Of a stretch of DNA of 64,000 nucleotides, positions 41,225 through 53,140 are shown piece after piece; position 1 is the first letter of the stretch; each line of letters opens with the position of its first letter. Made by a program: the position numbers and the translations under genes. Source of the DNA: Chaetoceros tenuissimus (lineage: Eukaryota > Bacillariophyta > Thalassiosirophyceae > Chaetocerotales > Chaetocerotaceae); NCBI GenBank assembly GCA_021927905.1, contig BLLK01000038.1, positions 620,001 to 684,000 of the forward strand, in the 5' to 3' direction. Under the pieces are notes generated by a model. That model made no database searches, was not told the origin of the DNA, and was given only the letters and a program-made list of their open reading frames with translations.

Positions 41225-42498
41225 ATGTCTCCTACTGTGCTCAATCGTAAGTAAAAAACTTGAAATGAAAAAGCTAGTTGCATCTGCTGCCATAACTAGA
41301 TGGATAGAGTTAGTGAGTAGTACTGCGAACCTACTTAACTAGCTGCAATAATAGGGCTGAATCTTCAAATCGTATCATGATTCATGATGCAGTATTACTC
41401 GTACATGCCCTTGTTAACAAACATTCCTTCTTTCCTCAAATGATGCTACAGCGCCTCAACCTGTTCCAGAAACTGCGCAAGTCACGGTGACTTCTAATAA
41501 AACTGTTGTCCAGCCACAAGATCCAAAGGCATTCTCCAACCTTCTCAAATCCATTGTTGGTTCTTACAGTTTCAATAAGAGAAGAGCAATCCAATGCGCT
41601 GTACTCTTTGAAGCAAACCGCACTCTGGAGAGTAAGAATATTCTTAGACCAAAATATGAAACTCAAGGAGATAACCTCCTCTCCATGGCAAAAGCAGTGA
41701 TTGAATCCTGTCCTTGGATTCCAAATGAAAGCAGAGATGAGATTTTGTATAGAACAATGACCAAATGTATGCCATTGAATCCAGAAGTTGCAAGAAAAAG
41801 GCTCAAGGAGAACATATTGAATATTAAGCGGGTTATTATTCCTGCTATGCATCAATGGGGATATAAAGATGATATGAGCCATGAGGAGAATTGTAAGGCT
41901 TACCTTCAGGATTCGTATGTAAGTAACATCATCTGTCATTTTTCTTCGCCATGGTAATGACACTAACAATATGACAAACATTTCTTAGGAAAAGAAATAT
42001 GATACCGCCAATCGTTATACATCTGAATGGGAGTACAAGGTTGATTTCACATTCTTGACCTATAGAATATTTTACAACAAAGACAGTGAAAATACATCTA
42101 TCCCTGTTGTGAACTACACAGTCACTCATACTGAAGCAGCGGTGACTCCTACTGTAAGAAGACCAGTACCTGCACCAGCTACTACTACTACTACTACAGC
42201 AACTAGACCTGTAGCTGCAGTGGCTGTAGCTAGACATCCTGCTTCAGCGCCGAGGACACCAGTCAGGAATTCTCAAGCAAATACAGACATGCGCGATGAA
42301 GATATTGAGGCTTTACTCTCTGGTAATAGAAGAAGTAGAGTAGACGATGAAAATCTACAAAGTAGAAAGCGCAGAGCATTGGTTGAGGAAATTTCGGGCC
42401 AAATGGATTTGTTGAAGAAATTTGAAGGGATTGTTCCTGCTGACGAGTTGAATGAAAGAAGAAGAAAATTGTACTCTTTAGTTCCTAAAATGAATTGA
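41225..42498 (+). CDS. Conserved-looking hypothetical protein, three exons
   Basis: Exons 41225-41246, 41452-41918 and 41989-42498 (phases 1 and 0), 332 residues. The tiny first exon encodes only MSPTVLN; its donor GTAAGT and the matching phase support it. The folded part (about residues 25-205) reads DPKAFSNLLKSIVGSYSFNK and DEILYRTMTKCMPLNPEVAR, with an aromatic, helix-like pattern, then EWEYKVDFTFLTYRIFYN. A low-complexity Ala/Pro/Thr stretch follows (ACTACTACTACTAC-type repeat near 42180), then a basic patch and a C-terminal helix with DLLKKFEGIVPADELNERRR. I do not recognise the family. It is not membrane-bound and has no enzyme motif. Confidence 0.65.
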
Positions 42499-42696
42499 GA
42501 GAGATTTGGCAGAGTTTTGAGTGGTACAAAGAACAATTGGCATCACAAAAGTAGTGGAATTCAAAGCTGAGTAGGTAGAATGATGAATTTCTTCTCGTGG
42601 TAAAACTATTTCAAAGAGAGATAATTGACGAAGCAATATTCCAATCCAATGTATGGGATAAAGAGTAATGTAAGGATTAACTTTTGTAGCGTGAAA

Positions 42697-42950
42697 ATGA
42701 ACAAGTGAGTAAATGTGAGTGTGGTGGTATAAATATATAAAAATTCTAGTGAAAATCTACAACAGAAAGTTGCTTAGAGAAGAGACGCATTATTATTGTT
42801 TTCTTCATCGTCAATCCAAATAAAAGCATTATCAGTACTAGAGAGGTTCCCCCTCAGCAAGAAATTGCGGGTGGTAAAATACCTGCTGAAGAAGCCATGG
42901 CTCATAGATTAGAACTCATGAAGGAGAGAAAATTCACGAAGCAAGATTGA
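42697..42950 (+). CDS. Candidate small spliced gene, 40 residues
   Basis: Exon 1 42697-42704 (ATG AAC AA) with a GTGAGT donor; exon 2 42836-42950 after the acceptor TTATCAG. The phases agree and the join reads MNNTREVPPQQEIAGGKIPA, continuing EEAMAHRLELMKERKFTKQD to a stop. The second exon has a strongly protein-like composition and codon pattern, unlike the AT-rich surroundings. No homologue is recognised. The alternative is a decayed fragment or the last exon of a gene whose first exon lies elsewhere. Confidence 0.35.
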
Positions 42951-43328
42951 AATGTACCGGACATGGAGTTATGCGAGCATTGACTCACTCTCATATTTTA
43001 AAAAGTAGAATAAGTCTATATTTATATCGGAACGAAATGTACAAAAGGGTTTTTCAGTTGTCTTATCATGTTGATAGCAAAAATAGATGGTCATACTTAA
43101 CTCTATTTATTATGCTTTTGATTTGTCGCCCTAAAAATGCATGAAATGAAAATTGAAGGAAGGCACGATCGAAAAAATCCGTTGGGGGCAAATTTAGCCT
43201 CTTGACATCGGAATGGATGAACGCTGGAAACTGAGTGAAGAACATCCAGCGAACTACGAGTAGAGAAAAGCACTCTGAAGAAGATTGCACAGGTCATAAA
43301 TGCGAATAGAACATAGAAGAGAAATAGA
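42951..43328. other. Gap upstream of SNF7/CHMP4 gene
   Basis: 378 bp containing the SNF7/CHMP4 promoter and leader. No repeat or RNA gene seen. Confidence 0.3.
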
Positions 43329-44315
43329 ATGAATTGGTTTGGAAAGAAGAAAGCAGCTGCGCCATCAACCACCTCATCAGGTGCTAGTCAAAGTGGGAGC
43401 AATGGAAGCAACGCTCAAGCAACAATCATAAAGCTTAAAGAGTCTGTATTAGCTCAAGAGAAGAGGTGAGTCTCTAGTGATGTATCTCGACTCATTCTCT
43501 TGTGTTCTTTGTGGTTATATGAAATTTCATCGTTTTGAAGTTTCCATTCATATTTGAGTATGTTGTATCAATGGCAGTATATCGGTATCTCTATGAGCTA
43601 TATTTCATAATATGAAAAGAATATGTTGGAAGGTTTCTTTTATCCTTTGTTCGTGTACCATTGAACTCAACTTGCCTTTTATGCTTACATAGGGAAGAAC
43701 ATACTCAACGAAAAATCGATAAGCTTGTTGCAGATGCAAAGGCAAAAATGGCAAAGGGAGACAAGAAAGGTTAGTTGTCTCTACCTAATTTGTTTTATTA
43801 TTGATCCTTTTTCAGGACTTTCTTCTCACTAAAAATCAATAGGTGCTCTATATTTGATGAAAAGGAAGAAGCTTCACGAGGCGGAGATGGATAAGATTGC
43901 TAATGTGAAAATGACACTGGAGACACAAGTTATGAATCTTGAATCTGCACACCAGAATGCAGAGACATTCAAAGCAATGTCTGCAGGTAAAAACGCTATG
44001 GCGAATCTTCGTACTGACGTCGGTATTGAAAAGGTTGATGACCTCATGGATGATATCAGAGAAGAAATGGAAATGGCAAATGAAATAAGTGATGCAATTG
44101 CTGCACCAGTTGATCCATTTGCTGAAGACGAAGATGATTTGTTGGCTGAGTTGGAGCAGATGGGTGCTGATGATTTGGAGGCTGAGATGTTGAAGGCTCC
44201 TATTGCTAAGAATGAAGTATTACTTCCTGATGTTCCTGACCAGAAGCTTCCTGATTTGAACGATGCTGAGGCAGAGGAGATGAGAAAGTTAGAAGCTGAA
44301 CTTGCTGGATTGTAA
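43329..44315 (+). CDS. CHMP4: ESCRT-III subunit SNF7/CHMP4
   Basis: Three exons, 43329-43465, 43693-43769 and 43843-44315 (phases 2 and 1), 228 residues, the usual CHMP4 length. MNWFGKKKAAAP gives the amphipathic membrane-binding N-terminus. The basic helices follow (IIKLKESVLAQEKREEHTQR, ALYLMKRKKLHEAEMDKIAN). The acidic C-terminal half includes VDDLMDDIREEMEMANEISD, LLAELEQMGADDLEAEM and a final helix EEMRKLEAELAGL that fits the MIT-interacting/Bro1-binding tail. It polymerises into the membrane-remodelling filaments of ESCRT-III (endosomes, cytokinesis, membrane repair). Confidence 0.93.
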
Positions 44316-44531
44316 ACGGAATAATAAAGTCTCACCTCGACATTGGCTTGAAATTTATCAGTATTGAGGAAGTAATGAAAACATGTAATCTAGAAATCTA
44401 TGAATAAAAACTATCTGATTTGGTTATTTTAAAATTTTCGGGACTCTTTATTTCCCACAACTTTCTCTTGTCAATGAGATTGCTACTTCACTATGAAGTA
44501 TTACGTATAAATTACATTTTATATTGTTATT

Positions 44532-45539
44532 TTACTGCCTTGCTCCGCGCTCACGACCAGATCCAAAGTCTAATGACTTGTAAATGAATTTCAACCAAGC
44601 TGGATCCTTGGAACCATCATTATCATCATCGTCTTCATTGTATGTCGCATATGCAAAAGCGTAAGCTCCAGCAACAAGAACAAAATTAGCAATCCAAATA
44701 GCAACAGTATCCTTGGTTGCAACAGGTGCAATCAGGGAAACAGCAGGTGTTCCTAGAAACGCAATATCCAAAGCCTTCTTCTCAAAGCCCTTTGGTCTTC
44801 TTGATCTAAGAGATGGAACGATGAAAAGCCACCACCACCAGAATCCTAGAACTTGAATTGAAACATCAATAGATCTAGTATTTTGATACCAATCATATTT
44901 ACCAAACAAAATGGCTGGATCATTTACCATTACCCATGATAAGCCAAGACTCAAAATGGCCTGACCAAGGAATACATTCTTCAACCATCCACGGAAAACA
45001 GATCTTCTTTCGATCAAAAGGTCTTTCTCCTTTTTGTCAATCTTTTTACGAAGTTTATCTGCCTCTTCTCCACCACCACCATTATCAACTTCTTCAGTAG
45101 TCAATCCTATGACGTCATCAATTTTGTTTCCAGTCAAAGATGCAAGTTCAGCACGAAGATTCACCAAATCTCTCTCAAGGTTGACAACCTTTGCAGGGTT
45201 CAAAAGCTCATCAAGTTGCACTCCAGACTCTTGTTGAATTTGATCATTGATGCGTTGAACAAATGGATCATCGGATGTAAGTTCTGCCTCCATCATAGGT
45301 GCACTCCAACCGACAGAAGTGAGGGCATCAGATGCCTCATCCATGATTTCCTGTGGGGCATCCCTAGCTTTCGTCGCAGTTGTGGTTGCTTCTTCCACTG
45401 CGTCATCTGCAAAGAATGGCTTATTGCTTTCATGTAGAGATGATAGGGATTTTGTGTTTTGTGCAATAAAAGAGGCAGGGGCGAACGCCTGAGCACCTGC
45501 AAGAGATGCCACAATTGCTGATACTTTGAATTGTACCAT
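44532..45539 (-). CDS. Plastid-targeted membrane protein of unknown function
   Basis: Single exon, 335 residues from the Met at 45539 (MVQFKVSAIVASLAGAQAFAP), which gives a signal peptide with the AQAFAP plastid motif. The Met 25 codons upstream would mask it. A coiled-coil segment follows (about 120-185: VVNLERDLVNLRAELASLTG, DKLRKKIDKKEKDLLIERR), then about four membrane segments (FLGQAILSLGLSWVMV, VLGFWWWWLFIVPS, a segment near FLGTPAVSLIAPVA, IANFVLVAGAYAFAYA) and an acidic/basic tail. I do not recognise a named family. It is probably a conserved stramenopile plastid membrane protein. It shares an upstream region with the glutaredoxin gene. Confidence 0.7.
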   Translation of the reverse strand: MVQFKVSAIVASLAGAQAFAPASFIAQNTKSLSSLHESNKPFFADDAVEEATTTATKARDAPQEIMDEASDALTSVGWSAPMMEAELTSDDPFVQRINDQIQQESGVQLDELLNPAKVVNLERDLVNLRAELASLTGNKIDDVIGLTTEEVDNGGGGEEADKLRKKIDKKEKDLLIERRSVFRGWLKNVFLGQAILSLGLSWVMVNDPAILFGKYDWYQNTRSIDVSIQVLGFWWWWLFIVPSLRSRRPKGFEKKALDIAFLGTPAVSLIAPVATKDTVAIWIANFVLVAGAYAFAYATYNEDDDDNDGSKDPAWLKFIYKSLDFGSGRERGARQ

Positions 45540-45952
45540 AGTTACTTTAATGAAATGAGGGAGATGGTGGCGTATTGTAGTCTCCAATTGATGGAAATAG
45601 AGAAGCAACAACACACAGTCATCCCCAATTTCGATGCATCTTTTTCTTCAAAAGACGTCAGATGCTTTGTACGTTATTCTACCGGTATTCAATCTCATGT
45701 TGAACCAAGCCTGGTTGAATTAAAAGAGGTAAGAAGGGAAAGCACAAAGGGAAGGATCGGGAGAAATGAGAGTGATGTAAGTCTTGCACACATCTTCATC
45801 TCTCCTCTTCATCAAAATCCAAAGCTCAACTCGGATATTATCAACAATTCCAAGCCAGACAAGGTGAATTGAATCACTGAATCATACAAAGAGAATCCAA
45901 AAGCCAATCTTTTGACACCTACATTCTTACATATCATTTCATATAATTCAAA
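45540..45952. promoter_or_regulatory. Divergent promoter region of two plastid-protein genes
   Basis: 413 bp between the membrane-protein gene (-) and the glutaredoxin gene (+). An open stretch on the plus strand (to 45872) reads like non-coding leader and I reject it. ACGTCA occurs at about 45655. A shared light-responsive promoter is possible (inference). Confidence 0.35.
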
Positions 45953-47172
45953 ATGAAGCTCTTGGCATTTGCTACACTTCTTTCAGCAGCTTCTGCATTC
46001 ACTGTGCCTGCATCACCAATTTCAGCAAGACAAATCAATACTGCAACAGCAACATCTCTTGCATCTACAACTGAAGCTTCGCCATTTATCCAAGGACCAC
46101 GTGTTATTCGTGATGAACTTCCAATCGTTTACGTATACGATCACTGTCCTTTCTGTGTGAGGGTTCGTCTCGCACTTGGAATCAAGAATGTAAAGCACAA
46201 CACTCATTTCCTTCAAAATGATGATATCCCTACTCCTACCAAACTTATTGGAAAGAAAATTGCTCCAATCTTTGTAAGTAATTTCTTTAATTTTTAGATG
46301 GAAAGATGAAGAAGGTGAAAAGTAGTGAGCTATATATATGATGTGCAATGTGTCTCAGTCTCAATGAATGTCACACATAGTCATGTCTATCGATGAGAAA
46401 GGAATTGATTGGTTTTCGAAAATACAAACTACGCAGATGTAATGTTGATATCGAAAGAAAAAATATGGCACTGCTAGATATTACTTTCATTCTATAAGGA
46501 ATGCAGAACAATGAAGCCATAGCCAGTATCATATTTTCAGACATTTTATTTTCATACCGTCTCACATTTTTTCTTCAATCCTAGGCTATTCCAGAAGATG
46601 ATTTCATCATGGGTGAGTCTCTAGATATCATTGCAAAGGTAGACTCCGATGAACGTTTCGGAACCACTGGACAGCTTCTACCTTCTACTGGCCGTAAGGA
46701 CCTTAAAGCATGGCAAAAATCTGTACAAACTCTACTTCGTACCCTTCAACGTCCACGTTACGTTGCAACTGGATTGCTTCCAGAGTTTCAGCAGCTTGAT
46801 GGACGCCATGCATTCATCAAGAATCATCAGCTTCCACCATATGAAAAACCTGAATGGAAGGGAGATGGGACTGATGAAAACCCAGGAATGCCAATGGATG
46901 AAAAATTGAAGTTGTACGCTGAGGCAATGTCTAAAGATCCTGCTCCACTTTTGGAAGACTTGAATGCAAAATTGATTGAATTGGATGATATGGTTTTCAG
47001 TGAACACTTTTGTTCAGAGGGAGGATTGAGTATGGACGATATTGATTTGTGGTCTCGTCTTAGATCTATTACCATTGTCAAGGGAGTTCAGTGGCCAACA
47101 AAGTTGAGAGCATATATGGATAATCTTAGTGCTCTTGGAGATGTACCTTTGTATGATGAGATGGCTCTTTAA
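45953..47172 (+). CDS. Plastid-targeted glutaredoxin-2 (GrxB)-like protein
   Basis: Two exons, 45953-46273 and 46585-47172 (phase 0), 302 residues. The leader MKLLAFATLLSAASAFTVPA is a signal peptide plus AFTVP plastid motif. The thioredoxin fold starts IVYVYDHCPFCVRVRLALGI with the CPFC active site (Cys65, Cys68), then KKIAPIF joined to AIPEDDFIMGESLDIIAKVD, the GrxB-type cis-Pro region and glutathione-binding ES motif. The C-terminal GST-like helical domain (DLWSRLRSITIVKGVQWP) matches GrxB. E. coli Grx2 is 215 residues; the excess is the leader and an insert near residues 180-240. The 311-bp intron is unusually long for this window. Likely glutathione-dependent disulfide reductase in the plastid. 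Confidence 0.85.
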
Positions 47173-47868
47173 AATTGAAATTCTTTGGATGAAAAGAATG
47201 TGAATGTATATATATGATGACTGGTTGAACCTTACTGTACAGACACATTCATTTCACAAGAGAGATTCTGTCTCTTATTTATCAACCATTCCAAACATAC
47301 ATCAAGGCTAATTGTTATTGTCAAATACAAGTGTATAAATTCGAAATAAAAGTAGATCAAAATTAGATACTTTTTGGATTCTTGAAAGAATAAGGTATAC
47401 TTACTTGTTTCATAAGTATATGGCAGACCGTTTTTATTCATGCCAAGCTAGCTACCAACGTCAATAGGTCAAGGTGCTGCTTCAAGAAGATTCTACATGA
47501 TATAAAGTTTAAGATTTCATCAACTCAAGTCAAGCAATCAAGACAATCTCATCACTACTATATCAACAAAGTCAAAAGAAATAAATGCTAAGGTACTTTC
47601 TAGTAGCTTACGTGAAAGCATGTTCTATGTGATCCCTAGAAATAAATTTATCGCATATATTTGAATTCCAAACAAAGCGAAAGTCTCATATCAAAGCAAC
47701 TCAGTAACTTTTCATGAAACGTATGTATTAACAAAGATGTTGTATCTACAATTACAGCAATCTCCGCAATGTATTAAACAAAAACCATTGTTCCTCAAAA
47801 CCCTCGTCTGTCTTATTATTTGATTCAGATTAGAGATGAAATGAAGACATTACCTATAATTACAAAAT
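47173..47868. other. Gap: convergent 3' region
   Basis: 696 bp between the glutaredoxin stop and the antenna gene stop. AT-rich. I find no further gene, repeat or RNA. Confidence 0.3.
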
Positions 47869-48654
47869 CTAAGGAAGGTATGGGAAACCGTTTCCGCTGA
47901 TAGCAGCTCCAGTTACCATTCCTCCGATAGCAATCATAGCAAGACGTCCATTCTTAAGTTCAGCAAGCTGCATTTCCTTCTGCTTCTCTGGGTCAGTTGG
48001 GTAAAGTCCAAGAGGATCGAAAGAGAAGTCACCTGGTGCACGGTCGTATCCTGCTCCAGCTCCAGCAAGAGCTGGGAAGGAAACAGCCTCAAGGAAAGAG
48101 ATCCATCCAAAGATCTGGATCATGGAGTCTGGAAGAGCATCGTGTGCATCAATAACCTTTGGGATAGCCTCGAAGGAAAACTGCTCTCCTGGGATACGTA
48201 CGAACTCAGGAACAACAAATCCTACAGTTGCAAGCATAGCAGCACGTCCGTGCTTAAGCTCTGCCTCACGGTACCATGGAAGCCACTCTGGGGAGCGCTA
48301 CAATACAAACAAAGCAAAAAGGACGTAAGATACTAGAACGCAAATTCATTGAAAATTCGATGTCATCTTTCTCACAACAGACGCAAATTTTTCATATTTC
48401 TGTAAATTTTCCAATCTTTCATCGTCTCAACATCCCCAATTTTTCTTTTTCCCATCATTATGACGCACCTCAGCGAATCCAGCAGGATCGAAGTTCTTAC
48501 TGGTCTTGGTAGGAGCGAATGGCATAGGCTCTGGACCTTCTCCTCCAACCATATCAGCCATTCCGTTTACAGCAGTGCTGGTACGGGAAACTTGAGCTGG
48601 AGCGAATGCAGCAGCAGAGCCAGCAAGAGCAGCGAGGATAGCAACAGTCTTCAT
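47869..48654 (-). CDS. Lhcf: Fucoxanthin chlorophyll a/c-binding antenna protein
   Basis: Two exons, 48654-48469 and 48297-47869 (phase 0), 204 residues. The presequence MKTVAILAALAGSAAAFAPA ends in the AAFAP plastid motif. The mature protein has the first LHC helix with ELKHGRAAMLATVGF and the third helix with ELKNGRLAMIAIGGMVTGA; the E..HGR and E..NGR residues bind chlorophyll. The N-terminal MPFAPTKTSKNFDPAGFAE segment precedes the first helix. It funnels light to photosystems in the thylakoid membrane. The subfamily (Lhcf, Lhcr or Lhcx) is not settled by sight; there is no Lhcx signature. It is the divergent partner of the next gene. Confidence 0.92.
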
Positions 48655-48976
48655 CTTGGTGTATTTATATGTATAGATGTGAATTACAAGCAGTGGTTAC
48701 CAGTGTATTGCATTACGGTACATCAAAGGTAAAAGGATCGCGTGTGTTTTTCTCGAAAAGCAGGCGCTGTTATGTGGCTATGGTCCCTAGATCACATTTT
48801 TTGACAGTCATCAAGATACCTTCAATAAAACGTGTTGTTTTACCATCCGAAAAGGATAACGAACGCTATGCAATTAGCAAAGATGGGTTTGTTGAATGGA
48901 AAAACAAGCGTATCAAGCGAGCTTTCTTTTGAATGCTTTCTACTCGTACTGTCCTTACATCAATATTAATTTCAAC
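48655..48976. promoter_or_regulatory. Bidirectional promoter region of two antenna genes
   Basis: 322 bp between two head-to-head antenna start codons. It is compact enough to act as one bidirectional, light-regulated promoter (inference). No known motif is clear by eye. Confidence 0.5.
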
Positions 48977-49673
48977 ATGAAGACTGCTGCTATTCTTTCT
49001 CTTCTTGCTGCATCTGCATCTGCATTTGCTCCAGCTCCAGTGAGCAAATCCTCAACTTCCCTTGCTGGATCTGTTTTCGACGACTACGTTGGAGCAAAGG
49101 ATTTCCGTGGAGCTGACTTCAAGTTCGACCCACTCAAGCTTTCTGAGACTTACGAGCCATTCCAGGCATGGTTCCGTGAGTGTGAGCTTCGTCACGGACG
49201 TACTGCTATGCTTGCAGTTGTTGGATTCTGGGCTACTGACTTTGTACGTATCCCAGGAGAGATGTACTCTTTCGAGGCTATCCCAAACACCATCGATGCT
49301 CACGATGCTCTTCTTAAGTCTGGACCAATGTACCAGCTTGCTCTTTGGATCGGACTTTTCGACCTTATCGTTACTGCTCCAGCTTGCCAGGCTTTGGGAG
49401 AGGGAGAGCGTGAAGCAGGAGGTGAGTATTTTATGATCAAAAGATGTTGAGTGACGTCTAAGTCACATTTTTCTCTCTAACACTTTTGCAATTTTGCTAA
49501 CTTTAAACATTCCTCAAATAGACTTTGGATGGAAGTGGTTTGCTCCATCTGGAAAGGAGGCTTTCGACAAGAAGCGTGAGTCCGAGCTTTTGAACGGACG
49601 TCTTGCTATGTGCGCTGTTGGAGGAATTGCAACACAATCAATCATCAATGGACACGGATTCCCATACGTTTAA
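48977..49673 (+). CDS. Lhcf: Fucoxanthin chlorophyll a/c-binding antenna protein
   Basis: Two exons, 48977-49421 and 49522-49673 (phase 1), 198 residues. Leader MKTAAILSLLAASASAFAPA with the canonical ASAFAP motif; I start at this Met rather than one 27 codons upstream, which would spoil the signal peptide. The first helix has ECELRHGRTAMLAVVGF, then FVRIPGEMYSFEAIPNTIDA, shared with the divergent neighbour. The third helix has ESELLNGRLAMCAVGGIATQ. The two antenna proteins share IPGE.(F/Y)SFEAIP..IDAHDAL, so they are related copies, but their introns lie at different places (after residue 62 versus 148). Codon use is GC-richer than neighbours, as expected for a highly expressed gene. Confidence 0.93.
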
Positions 49674-49927
49674 ATATTTCAAAGTAAATTGTATTTATGC
49701 TCGCAGTGTTGCTTGAATGCTTCGGGGTGTTGTACTAATAGGAAAATAGGGTTTCAATACCTTCGTGAATGCATCGTCGATCATGTCTTCACGGATGAAG
49801 CATCATTCTGCTTTTCAGATTTTGAAAATCAGGACAAGTCTTTTTTGTTGATCAATTTTAACACTATATAAATGAATTGAAATGATCATTAGATTTAAGT
49901 TTTCATGAATGAATATGGTGTATACAA

Positions 49928-52900
49928 CTATTTTGAAGAACTGGCTTTCTCATTACTTGGACCTTCTTCGTTTTGCTCTTCAAGGCCCAGAGCCATCTTG
50001 AACTTTTTCCTGCGTCTCTTCTTCTGCTTGCCGATAAGACGTTTACATTCTTCCAATTTACGAACAACATGTTTGTCTGGTTCTTTCGAGGGATGAAGTT
50101 CCTTGGAGACCTCCAAGCATTTTTCAAACATGTGTGAAGCTGATACATAGTGACCAAGATGGAACTCTGCGGACCCTTTTCGAAAATATGCTTTTGATTG
50201 GAACTCCTTAGCTTCTTGATATGTTTTCAGGGGTTCATTGTCTCTAGGTTTTTGAAGCTTTCTACCTGTCAACACAATGCCAGGTTCCGATGTGAATGGC
50301 CGCAGATCTTGTAATGCTAGTGAGGCCTGCGCTAATGCAGCCTCAGGGTCAAAAACTTCTTTCTTTAGCAATGTCATGGATAAATTCAACCGAATTGAAA
50401 TGAATGTTTTCAGTAGCTCTGACCATCTTACTACGTGCCCAGAATTCTTTGCAATAAGTCTCTGGATAGGGCGAAGAAAGTCTAGATTTGATTCAGGATA
50501 TATCATAAATCCTGCAGCACAATAAACTAAAGCTTTGCTGTACAGGCACATCCCTCTTTGTATTGCACCCTCGAGTATAGCAGCATTACCTTCTTCTTTT
50601 AATACCTTGACGCAAGAATGAAGTTTATCCCAACTTTTTGAATGAATGCTTATATCTTGATCATCGCTTTGCTCCTCGTCCTTTTGTGGTATACTATTGG
50701 ACTTGGTATTAGAGTATTTTGAACAATAGCGAGATAAGAAAAATTCCTCATAGTCCGCGACATTTAATCTTCTTCCACTATCCAAAGGATCGGTTGTAAA
50801 TCTATTATCATATGGTAACCAGTCACTAGGACTATCTGGAATGAGGTCTGTATAGGATATAGAATCATCTTCGATTTCTTTACTATCAACAATGGACCAA
50901 GGTTTGTCGGGATCGATTGAAATACCCAATTGATCTGCTTGATAGCAGAGCCTGATTGAACTTATTCTACGATGGAGTTCGTCTAAACCACATTTGACTG
51001 GAACTTCATCACTATCCAATACTGCAGATATTGCTTCATAATAGTTGCTTCTCAAAACTTCAGGAAGACAATTCAAGTCATTACATATATCTTTAGACCC
51101 AGGGTTAAAAGGCGACGAATGGAATATGCTCCGAAAAAACAGTTCTGGTAGACCGTCAAACACATGACCATTCAAATTAAAACTGCGAAGAGATAATTCG
51201 TCAGGAAATAACGTTGGATCAATCTCTTGTAAATCAGGATCTGTGGTGATTTTCAAAAGATTTGCTCGAACGTCCAACCATCTATGTACCAGTGGATTCT
51301 TTACGTGATCTTTTTCGTGATATGCTCTTCGTCGTCCCTTTCAGAACCGTTATTAGAAACTGAAAATTAAACTTCACAACTTATTCAAATGAGATTGATA
51401 TATTTTTACTTACACTTGGCGAGTCGTCATCTTCGTCGCGCGTTGGCAAACTGGCTCTCCATAGCTTTGCTGTTGAATCTATGCCATAGCAAATGAAGAA
51501 AGGTAGAGTTTTGTGAGGGATGATTCCGTTGCACGTTGATCGATCAGTCTTTAATAATGAAACAACCCCCGATGTGTGCTTGTCATAAATGAAAGCATGT
51601 CCGGAATCGGAACCTGTGCAAATATACTCATCATTTGGTCCTGCGTATTTTGCACATTTCAAAAATGTAAATCTATTCAAATGGCCTCCGTAACTTGCAA
51701 AGTGAGGATTCGTTTTCAAAGGACTTTCAGCTACTTTCGATGACATTGTCATCAAGACTTCAATAGATATATTGCTGGAATTTGAATGAGTTGGAAATGC
51801 TGGAAACGTGTAGATCTGATCGTTTTCGTACGATACTAGTAATTCCTTTTTGTCTCTCGACAAATCAATGCCACTTATTGAAACATCAACCTCGTCAGGA
51901 AAACATGAAGGACGATAGTTTTGAACCACAGTTCTTGATCTTGATAAAAATCTCAAGTCGTATAATGCAACTTCTGATGCTCCACCAGCTTCAAGAAAGA
52001 GTAAGAAAATTATCAAGACATTTGTCGAGAAGCCACATGATTTTTGTGCTTACCAAATACATATGCCGAGCTCTCCTCTGCTGAATAGAGTGCACATGAC
52101 TTGCAAATGCCTTCCTCTAATACACAATAGTTTGCCTGGTCATCTCGAGATATGCGTAAATCAAATCGTCGAAGGCCTTTTTCACCACAAACTAATCCGA
52201 TATTATCATCCAACATAATGTGGGAAAAGAACATACCTTCACTAGACAAAATAGTTGTATAAGTATCGTGTTCAATGTTGCATAGATTCAGCATACCATC
52301 TGCAGCGCAAGTTATGACATCTCCAGGCTTATTCCTTGGTATACAATGAAATACATTCCCCCTGTGACCAGTCTTTAGAGATGCGAGAAACTGCACTGAT
52401 CCAAGGATATTTTCAGTGTGACCAACATGGGCATGTTTTCCCTTTATCCTCTTTCCTGAGTGTGAGGAAAAAGCGAAAGGACATGAAGTTTTTTCTATGC
52501 AACTAGGAGATGCAGCCATTGAAGTACTGCAATCCCAAAACTTTAACCTTTTATCATCACCAGATGTCATGATTTGTGTAGGGCAATCATATGATGGTAT
52601 AGCCTTTATGGTACATGCTTCGTCTGCAGCAGAGTTTGATGAGTATGAAGAAGATTGTACTAATGTGTTTAAGAATGCATTTTCGTCAGTTGTTGTAGTG
52701 CTTATTCGCCATTGAGAATCCAACCAACAAGCAGTGTTGATACAACCCGAATGAGACATTGCAGTTTTATAGTAAGAGCAAGAAGTTTCATGAATTGATG
52801 CAGACGATGAAGAGGAATCTGACATTTCCTCTTCAACTTGACTATCATCCTCCATTCCTGAAAAATCGCCAAATTCGTCTTGATCCTCTTGATGCACTTC

Positions 52901-53140
52901 AGAAGCTTCATCTTCTGTCGAAAATTTTCTATTTGATGGTCTCTTTCTAGTTTCTTGTATTTCTGCACTATCCATACTCATGTCCTCTTGGTCCAACACA
53001 TCGACAGTAACGCTATCATCTTCGTCATCTAAACTTCTATCATCTTCGCTTATATTTTCGCTTTCTGATGAACTTGAATTTCTTTTTGTGGATTTTTTTA
53101 GAAGAGAGTACGGATTTCCTGGACCGACAGCTAGAATCAT
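49928..53140 (-). CDS. WD40 plus TPR protein (WDTC1/DCAF-like)
   Basis: Three exons, 53140-52054, 51988-51414 and 51337-49928 (phases 1 and 0), 1,023 residues. The N-terminal 130 residues are acidic and disordered. WD40-type blades follow, including HSGCINTACWLDSQWRIST, PTQIMTSGDDKRLKFWDCST, KTGHRGNVFHCI, GDVITCAADGMLNLCNIEHD, AGGASEVALYDLRFL (across junction 1) and EYICTGSDSGHAFIYDKHT. GRRRAYHEKDHVKNPLVHRW follows junction 2, then a TPR-like helical part (KAYFRKGSAEFHLGHYVSAS) and a lysine-rich, nuclear-localisation-like tail (KQKKRRRKKFK). WDTC1 and DCAF8-type proteins of this make-up are substrate receptors of CUL4-DDB1 ubiquitin ligases. TPR after the WD propeller is the main evidence for that assignment; it is inference. 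Confidence 0.78.

Noticed and set aside
45531-45872. 113-codon open stretch on the plus strand
   Set aside because: It overlaps the start of the membrane-protein gene on the other strand and covers the divergent promoter; no protein-like pattern.
46274-46584. Possible snoRNA in the long glutaredoxin intron
   Set aside because: TGATG-like and CTGA-like strings exist but no convincing C/D or H/ACA box set with a guide stretch.
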